Assembly: GCA_028708425.1 (NCBI GenBank) | Contig: JAQVYY010000006.1 | Coordinates: 36,430 to 100,429, forward strand | DNA length: 64,000 bases | Direction of reading: 5' to 3' | DNA from: Bacteroidales bacterium | GTDB lineage: Bacteria > Bacteroidota > Bacteroidia > Bacteroidales > Tenuifilaceae | In this document: in pieces, positions 58,355 through 64,000 of the stretch | How the letters are laid out: each line of letters starts with the position of its first letter | Numbering within the stretch: position 1 is the stretch's first letter | The notes under the pieces: generated by a model | The model's input: only the letters and a program-made list of their open reading frames with translations | What the model was told of the DNA's origin: nothing | Databases searched by the model: none | Program-made: the position numbers and the translations under genes

Positions 58355-58801
58355 TTACCTAAATTTTTCCAACTCACAAATCTCTATTTCAACGGTAGAC
58401 TTGTTAGCCATGTTATCTGAAATTGGGCAACGAAGCTCAATCTCTTCAAGATACGCGTTTTTCTCCTCCTCTTTCATGTCAGCATCAATCTTAACGCACG
58501 TACGAACCTCTGTAAAACCAGCTCTACCATCTTTGGTTTGCCCCATTAGGAAACCCTTGTCTATATCACCTTCTACCATAACCTCAACTCCTTTGAGGTC
58601 GATTTTGCGTTGCATGGCAATAATGCGCGCCAAAGCAGAAATACACCCTGCAAGTGATGTCAAATAAACCTCAAGTGGATTTGGCCCCTCATCGGTTCCA
58701 CCCACCTCTTTGGGTTGGTCAATTACAAATGGATGAGAGCACTGCACTTCGGTTCTGAAGCCAGCACCCATTTTTGAACTTACTTTAATTGTTGAAGTCA
58801 T
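58355..58801 (-). CDS. OsmC family protein
   Basis: GPNPLEVYLTSLAGCISALARIIA; RCPISDNMANK. Confidence 0.92.
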   Translation of the reverse strand: MTSTIKVSSKMGAGFRTEVQCSHPFVIDQPKEVGGTDEGPNPLEVYLTSLAGCISALARIIAMQRKIDLKGVEVMVEGDIDKGFLMGQTKDGRAGFTEVRTCVKIDADMKEEEKNAYLEEIELRCPISDNMANKSTVEIEICELEKFR

Positions 58802-59105
58802 AATAGTGTTATTTTAGTTTGAAATATTCTTTTCTAATCAAGTAACAGAAAAAGTTGAATTTTGTTGACAAGCGATTCAATAAATATCTCAATATCCTGT
58901 CTTACAGATATATAACAACTAAAACCACTTCTATTAAACATTTACAAAACCTATAATTGCCAAAATCACACTAAAATTTCACAGGTTAACGAATAAATAT
59001 GCTCCTAATTTGTATAGTTTTTTGCAGTTTTAGTTAGTGAGTAAAAACATTTTTGTGTAATTTGTAAAAAATATAATTCAACAGGTAACCAACCCATAGT
59101 AAGCA

Positions 59106-60563
59106 ATGAAAAACATTAACGTAAAGCTCGATAATTTGGGGGAGATTTTTCCCGATAACTGGACCCAGGAACAAGTATCAAAAGGAAAAACAACCTTTTT
59201 AAAACGCCTTTCGGAACTCACACACAAGCACTACGGAGGGAAAATACAGGTTGTACCAAAAGTGCCAGTACCTGGGTTTAACTGGTTTAATGTATGGTAT
59301 ACGCCGGGCGTTTCAAAAGTGTCAACCAATATTCGCGATAGTAACAACACCTCATTCGACCTCTCAAACCGTGGCAACCTTGTGGCGGTTGTAAGCGACT
59401 CAACCCGAGTTTTGGGCGATGGCGACTGCACCCCTCCGGGCGGACTGGGCGTTATGGAGGGCAAAGCGTTTTTAATGAAATACCTAGGCGGCATTGATGC
59501 CGTAGCCCTGTGTATTGATAGCAAGGGGAAAGATGGGAAAAACGATCCAGAGAAAATTATCGACTTCGTAAAAATGTGTCAGCATAGCTTCGGTGCGGTT
59601 AACCTCGAAGATATTTCGCAACCCAACTGCTTTAGGGTCCTCGATGCTTTACGCGAAGAATGCGATATACCTGTATGGCACGACGATGCCCAGGGAACAG
59701 CCTGCGTTACGCTAGCGGGACTAATTAACGCCCTTAAGCTGGCCGGAAAGCAGCTGGGCGATGCCAAAATTGTATTTTATGGTGCAGGAGCATCAAACAC
59801 CACCATTGCCCGCCTAATAATTGCCGATGGTGGCAACCCCGCTAACATGGTTATGTTCGATAGTAAGAGCTCGCTAAACTCAAGCAGAAACGACATAAAG
59901 GCCGATGCCCGTTTTTACCGAAAATGGGAAATTTGCGAGAGCACTAACCCCAACAACATACAAACCATTGAGGAGGCAATGAAAGGTGCCGATGTACTTA
60001 TATCATTGTCTAAACCAGGGCCCGACACCATTAAAAAAGAATGGGTTAGCCTTATGGCAAGCAAATCAATTGTGTTTGTTTGCGCCAACCCGGTTCCCGA
60101 AATTTATCCGTACGCCGCAAAGGAAGCAGGAGCATTTATTGTTGCAACCGGTCGTGGCGATTTTCCGAATCAGGTGAACAACTCCCTTGGTTTTCCCGGA
60201 ATACTTAAGGGGGCGCTAATTGTACGTGCACAAAAAATTACCGATGCCATGGCCATAACCGCCGCTCACTCGCTTGCCAACTACGCCGAAAAACGCGGAA
60301 TAACACCCGATAACATTACCCCCACCATGGACGAGGCCGATGTATTTCCCATTGAAGCAGCCGATGTAGCCATGCAAGCAATAAAAGATGGTGTTGCCCG
60401 CAAACCAGTAACCTGGGACGAGGCTTACCGTATGGCAAAACAGGATATTGACTACTCACGCTCGCTAACCAAAAGCCTATGCAGTAACGGTTTTATCTCA
60501 GAGCCACCACAGAAAATGCTTCAGGAAGCATTAGATTTTACTATTAAGGAGATTATGGGATAA
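59106..60563 (+). CDS. NAD(P)-dependent malic enzyme
   Basis: YTPGVSKVSTNI, DDAQGTACVTLAGLINALKL, CANPVPEIYPYAAKEAGAFIVATGRGDFPNQVNN. Confidence 0.94.
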   Translation: MKNINVKLDNLGEIFPDNWTQEQVSKGKTTFLKRLSELTHKHYGGKIQVVPKVPVPGFNWFNVWYTPGVSKVSTNIRDSNNTSFDLSNRGNLVAVVSDSTRVLGDGDCTPPGGLGVMEGKAFLMKYLGGIDAVALCIDSKGKDGKNDPEKIIDFVKMCQHSFGAVNLEDISQPNCFRVLDALREECDIPVWHDDAQGTACVTLAGLINALKLAGKQLGDAKIVFYGAGASNTTIARLIIADGGNPANMVMFDSKSSLNSSRNDIKADARFYRKWEICESTNPNNIQTIEEAMKGADVLISLSKPGPDTIKKEWVSLMASKSIVFVCANPVPEIYPYAAKEAGAFIVATGRGDFPNQVNNSLGFPGILKGALIVRAQKITDAMAITAAHSLANYAEKRGITPDNITPTMDEADVFPIEAADVAMQAIKDGVARKPVTWDEAYRMAKQDIDYSRSLTKSLCSNGFISEPPQKMLQEALDFTIKEIMG

Positions 60564-60729
60564 ATTGATACCAGGCTACACTATTGATTGTTATTTAGAA
60601 ATTATGCACAAGCACATATAGCAACATTTGAATACTGCAATAACTCTTAGTCGTACTTTACGAACATTATGATTTTCTGTACCAAAAATTTAAGGTAACA
60701 AATAAAAACCTTAGATTTGTTGAATGTTG

Positions 60730-60875
60730 ACCCCAATTATTCATTCGAACAACTGCTGTCGCCGACAGCGACTAAGTTTCACAGCCAATTTTGTTACCCA
60801 AAAATGGGATTAACTAGGTAGGGGGTAACCCGCACTTACATACATCTTTAACAAAAAAAGATGAATAATGCGGGT
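60730..60875 (+). repeat. Repeat family A, copy A9
   Basis: ACCCCAATTATTCATTCGAACAACTGCTGTCGCCGACAGCG...GATGAATAATGCGGGTTAA. Confidence 0.85.
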
Positions 60876-60910
60876 TAACAATAGAATAACAAGAATAAAA
60901 AATTAGTAGG

Positions 60911-61327
60911 ATGGCATACATACCATTTCACCAAATCTGCCCCGAGGTGGCAGAAAAAGAGACGCGAGTAATTAGCGTACTCCATAAAGATAATGAATTT
61001 GAACTTCCAGTAGGAAATTACGCCTTTGTTGAGCTTTTTTGCAACGAATGCGATTGCCGAAGAGTGTTTTTTCAAGTATTTTTTAATCAAAAGAAAGTAG
61101 CAACCATTGCGTATGGATGGGAAAGTCTTCATTTCTATAGAAAAGCATTTAAGGGTTTTAGCGAACAGGATATAAAAGAGATAAAAGGCCCCACTTTGGA
61201 TTCATTCCAGTATCAATCGGATATTTCCAGAGGAGTTTTCAAGCTGTTTAACAAATTGCTGTTTACTGATAAAGCATATTTGGCTCGGATAGAAAGACAT
61301 TATAAGCAGTTTACAAAAATGTTATAA
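60911..61327 (+). CDS. Hypothetical protein
   Basis: 138-aa ORF with Cys cluster FCNECDCRR; no family recognised. Confidence 0.55.
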   Translation: MAYIPFHQICPEVAEKETRVISVLHKDNEFELPVGNYAFVELFCNECDCRRVFFQVFFNQKKVATIAYGWESLHFYRKAFKGFSEQDIKEIKGPTLDSFQYQSDISRGVFKLFNKLLFTDKAYLARIERHYKQFTKML

Positions 61328-61527
61328 CCAAATCATAATTAATAGTTCAGCTCCCAAAAATGGCTATAATTCATAAGGGTTTCAGAGGGTTTAGAGCATT
61401 ATATCCCGCATCAATTTTGGAGTGTAAGTTGATAGGATTGAAACCCATAATCCGCAACTAATCATTACAGCAACCATTAGAATAAAACAAATAGAGATCC
61501 CAAGCCACAAATTAAAAAACCAGTAGC

Positions 61528-62406
61528 ATGAATACAGAAAAACATCTTGCAAAATTAATTGAGGAGATTAAGAAGCAAGGACTTGAAAATATGGATGAGA
61601 TTAATGAGTTCTTACAAAAAATGCAGGGGCAAAGTATTGATGATATACCTGAAAGAACGGATAATAAAGGACGTTCGCAGGACTTAGTTTATGACGCATA
61701 CGAACAGCCCGTTGCAAAAGGAAAAAAATTGGTTAAACAGGCTCTTGAGCTCGACCCAGACAATGCTGATGCTTATAACTATCTGGCAAGTTTAGAAAAG
61801 GATATTAATAAAGCAATAGTGCTGTTTGAAAAAGCAATTGCAGCTGGCGAAAAATCGCTGGGAAAGAAATTTATGGAGGAAGAAAAAGGACATTTCTGGG
61901 GAATGATTGAAACACGACCCTATATGCGAGCTAAGGCTGGCCTTGCCGACTGTTTTTATGCTCAAAAAGAGGTTGATAAGGCCATTGAAATTTATGAGGA
62001 GATGCTGGAGCTAAACCCAAGGGATAATCAGGGCATTAGATATTTGCTATCGACATTATTATTGGGTAAAAAAGACTTGTCTAAATTTCAAGCTTTTTTA
62101 AAAAATTCTGAGGAAGAAAATTGCGCTGTTTGGAATTATAACAACGCGCTATACCACTTTAAAAAATTGGGGCAAACAGCTAAAAGCGATAAAGCATTAC
62201 TAAACGCATATAAAAACAATAAATTTGTAATAGACTATTTGCTAGGAATTAAAAAAATGCCCAAGGAATTGCCGCAATACGTTGGAATAGGTGATGAAAA
62301 CGAAGCTATTTCGTATATTTACGGAGCGTGGGAAATTTGGGAAAATACAGAGGGAGCATTTAGCTGGCTTCACGAATTTAAGGCTAATAGACTGAAAGTG
62401 AATTGA
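61528..62406 (+). CDS. Tetratricopeptide repeat protein
   Basis: ALELDPDNADAYNYLASLEKDINKAIVLFEKAIAAGEK; CFYAQKEVDKAIEIYEEMLELNPRDNQG. Confidence 0.8.
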   Translation: MNTEKHLAKLIEEIKKQGLENMDEINEFLQKMQGQSIDDIPERTDNKGRSQDLVYDAYEQPVAKGKKLVKQALELDPDNADAYNYLASLEKDINKAIVLFEKAIAAGEKSLGKKFMEEEKGHFWGMIETRPYMRAKAGLADCFYAQKEVDKAIEIYEEMLELNPRDNQGIRYLLSTLLLGKKDLSKFQAFLKNSEEENCAVWNYNNALYHFKKLGQTAKSDKALLNAYKNNKFVIDYLLGIKKMPKELPQYVGIGDENEAISYIYGAWEIWENTEGAFSWLHEFKANRLKVN

Positions 62407-62587
62407 TTGAGTGTTCCAACACGCATAAAACAGACTATACCAATGAAACGGAGTAAAATATATATAGGGCTCTTCCGATGTGGTTGGCTTAATGTGCTTA
62501 TAGGTTTTTTGCAAAAGTGAGTCAGACCTCTACGATAAGCTCGAAGTTTCCGCGCAAAAATCAGGTTCTGGGTTTAAATAAGTAAAA

Positions 62588-62724
62588 TTTTTGCGCAATT
62601 TAAAAGATGATTTTCATGGGCTAGGAAAAAACTATTTTCCTGAAATTACAGATTTACAATTCAATGACCAAATTAAGAAGCAGATTGAAAAATCAAAAAA
62701 AAAGATTTTGATGAAGCATGGGTA
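62588..62724 (+). pseudogene. Phytoene synthase (crtB-like) internal fragment
   Basis: FLRNLKDDFHGLGKNYFPEITDLQFNDQIKKQIEKS then, after a shift in an A9 run, KKKDFDEAWVNQ. Confidence 0.6.
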
Positions 62725-62747
62725 AACCAATAAAACAGCTAATTATG

Positions 62748-63275
62748 ATCAGACAAACAGCAACAAACTTAATACTTGCAGCCATGATATTCTCGTTTTC
62801 CGCATGCTCTAGCATACCCAAGGGAGTTAAAGCTGTTTCGCCATTCAATAAAGAAAAGTATTTAGGAAAATGGTATGAAATTGCACGCTTCGATTTTAAG
62901 TTCGAAAGGGGCTTAAACAACACTACCGCCGAATATTCCATACGCGATGATGGAAAAATTAAGGTGCTTAACAAGGGCTATAATTACGAAAAAAAAGAAT
63001 GGAGCCAGGCAATTGGCAAAGCCAAATTTGCTACCGATGACTCTGTTGCAATGCTTAAAGTCTCTTTTTTCGGTCCATTCTATTCGGGATATAACGTCAT
63101 AGCTATTGATAAGGATTACCAGTATGCGCTTGTATCGGGTGGAAATTTCGACTATTTATGGGTTTTATCACGCGAAAAAACTATACCCGACGATATAAAA
63201 CAGGAATATTTAAAGATTGCTGACGATTATGGGTTCAACACAAGCAACCTCTTATGGATTGAGCACAACCAATAA
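62748..63275 (+). CDS. Lipocalin family lipoprotein (Blc-like)
   Basis: Lipobox FSFSACSS; YLGKWYEIARFDFKFERGLNNTTAEYSIRDDGKIKVLNKGYN. Confidence 0.93.
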   Translation: MRQTATNLILAAMIFSFSACSSIPKGVKAVSPFNKEKYLGKWYEIARFDFKFERGLNNTTAEYSIRDDGKIKVLNKGYNYEKKEWSQAIGKAKFATDDSVAMLKVSFFGPFYSGYNVIAIDKDYQYALVSGGNFDYLWVLSREKTIPDDIKQEYLKIADDYGFNTSNLLWIEHNQ

Positions 63276-63335
63276 ACATCCAATTATTAGTAGCGAAATA
63301 TGAATTTATAACCAAAGAGTAGAATACCGGTATTT

Positions 63336-63560
63336 GAAGTAAAAAAATTTATCGTTATTTTTTACATAGTAGGAACGTGGGTTTTTTAATACCCTACACA
63401 AGGGATATATTTATAAAAACAACCCCTTTTGCCCTCATATTAAGCGTGTACCTACTGGCACTTTATCACCAGAACTACACAAAAAAACTCTTATATTCGC
63501 CGTAATTTATATTTTAGGTTTTTTTATCGAGGTAATTGGTGTTAAAACGGGGCCAATATT
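63336..63560 (+). pseudogene. Carotenoid biosynthesis protein (CruF/Caroten_synth-like) remnant
   Basis: Pieces in different frames: EVKKFIVIFYIVGT / VGFLIPYTRDIFIKTTPFALILSVYLLALYHQNYTKK / LIFAVIYILGFFIEVIGVKTGPIF* / NYGY. Confidence 0.65.
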
Positions 63561-63562
63561 TT

Positions 63563-63866
63563 GAAACTATGGATACCATTAAAGGCGCATTTAGCTACAG
63601 TGGCAATCCAGTACTAGCTATTGCCAACCATATTAGTTGGTGGGACGGGTTTTGTCTAATGCACCTAAACCTAAAAGTACTTAACCGCAAGTTTAACTTT
63701 ATGATGCTAGAGGTGCAGCTAAAAAAACATTGGTATTTTCAATATTCAAGAGCCTATTCTGTGAAGAAAAAATCGCAAAGCGTTATTAGCAGCATTGCAT
63801 ACACGGCAGAACTATTGCAGCATTCAAAATAATATGGTATTTATGTTTCCTCGGAGAGAAATAAAT
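63563..63866 (+). pseudogene. PlsC-type glycerol acyltransferase remnant
   Basis: PVLAIANHISWWDGFCLMHLNLKVLNRKFNFMMLEVQLKKHWYFQYSRAYSVKKKSQSVISSIAYTAELLQHSK*, then out-of-frame NMVFMFPRREINS. Confidence 0.75.
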
Positions 63867-63869
63867 TCA

Positions 63870-64000
63870 CTATCATTGGCGTCCGGTTAATATTTATAGA
63901 TTCCTCCCTACGGTCGGAATGACAGGGCGTTGAGTTGTATTTGGGAGGGGAGGGCTTGGCTAGCGGCTTCGCCGCTAGCCAAGCCCTCCCCTAAAAACTA
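63870..64000 (-). mobile_element. Repeat family B, copy B3 (reverse orientation, truncated by window end)
   Basis: TATCATTGGCGTCCGGTTAATATTTATAGATTCCTCCCTACGGTCGGAATGACAGGGCG... identical stem to B1. Confidence 0.75.

Noticed and set aside
7130-60875. Family A copies as CRISPR or integron attC-like array
   Set aside because: Copies are dispersed kilobases apart between housekeeping genes, without spacers, integrase or gene cassettes.

Overview
The window is a 64 kb chromosomal segment of an AT-rich Bacteroidota-type genome. This is inferred from DUF2764 in a V-ATPase operon, DUF4295 next to rpmG/rpmB, TAnnTTTG-like promoters, and the PG0541-type and WbqC families. The core content is ordinary: a V-type ATPase operon (E', DUF2764, A, B, D, I, K), ung, prfC, ftsY, rpmG, rpmB, cinA, hsp20, trpB, a TetR-TolC-RND efflux locus, MATE, OsmC, malic enzyme, several sensor kinases/response regulators and two tandem tRNA-Lys genes. 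I found no CRISPR array, phage, transposase or recognisable defence system. The most interesting content is: (1) a probable phase-variable lipoprotein at about 39.36-40.58 kb with seven CTCTT pentamers in its signal-peptide region, analogous to Neisseria opa and currently out of frame from its best ATG; (2) a shared 12-bp palindrome exactly 3 nt from the -7 TTTG at three promoters of that outer-membrane-protein island; (3) two intergenic repeat families (A, about 145 bp with imperfect inverted ends and several hairpins; B, about 200-250 bp, MITE-like with terminal inverted repeats, candidate target duplications and a covarying 21-bp stem); (4) a decayed carotenoid cluster (crtB, CruF-like and acyltransferase remnants) around an intact lipocalin gene; (5) a Trp-Thr-Trp-Arg-Trp leader ORF upstream of an orphan trpB; (6) three tandem SiaC paralogues; (7) a 339-bp in-phase repeat array in a TolA-like protein. 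All calls were made by reading the sequence and the ORF track; no database search was run.
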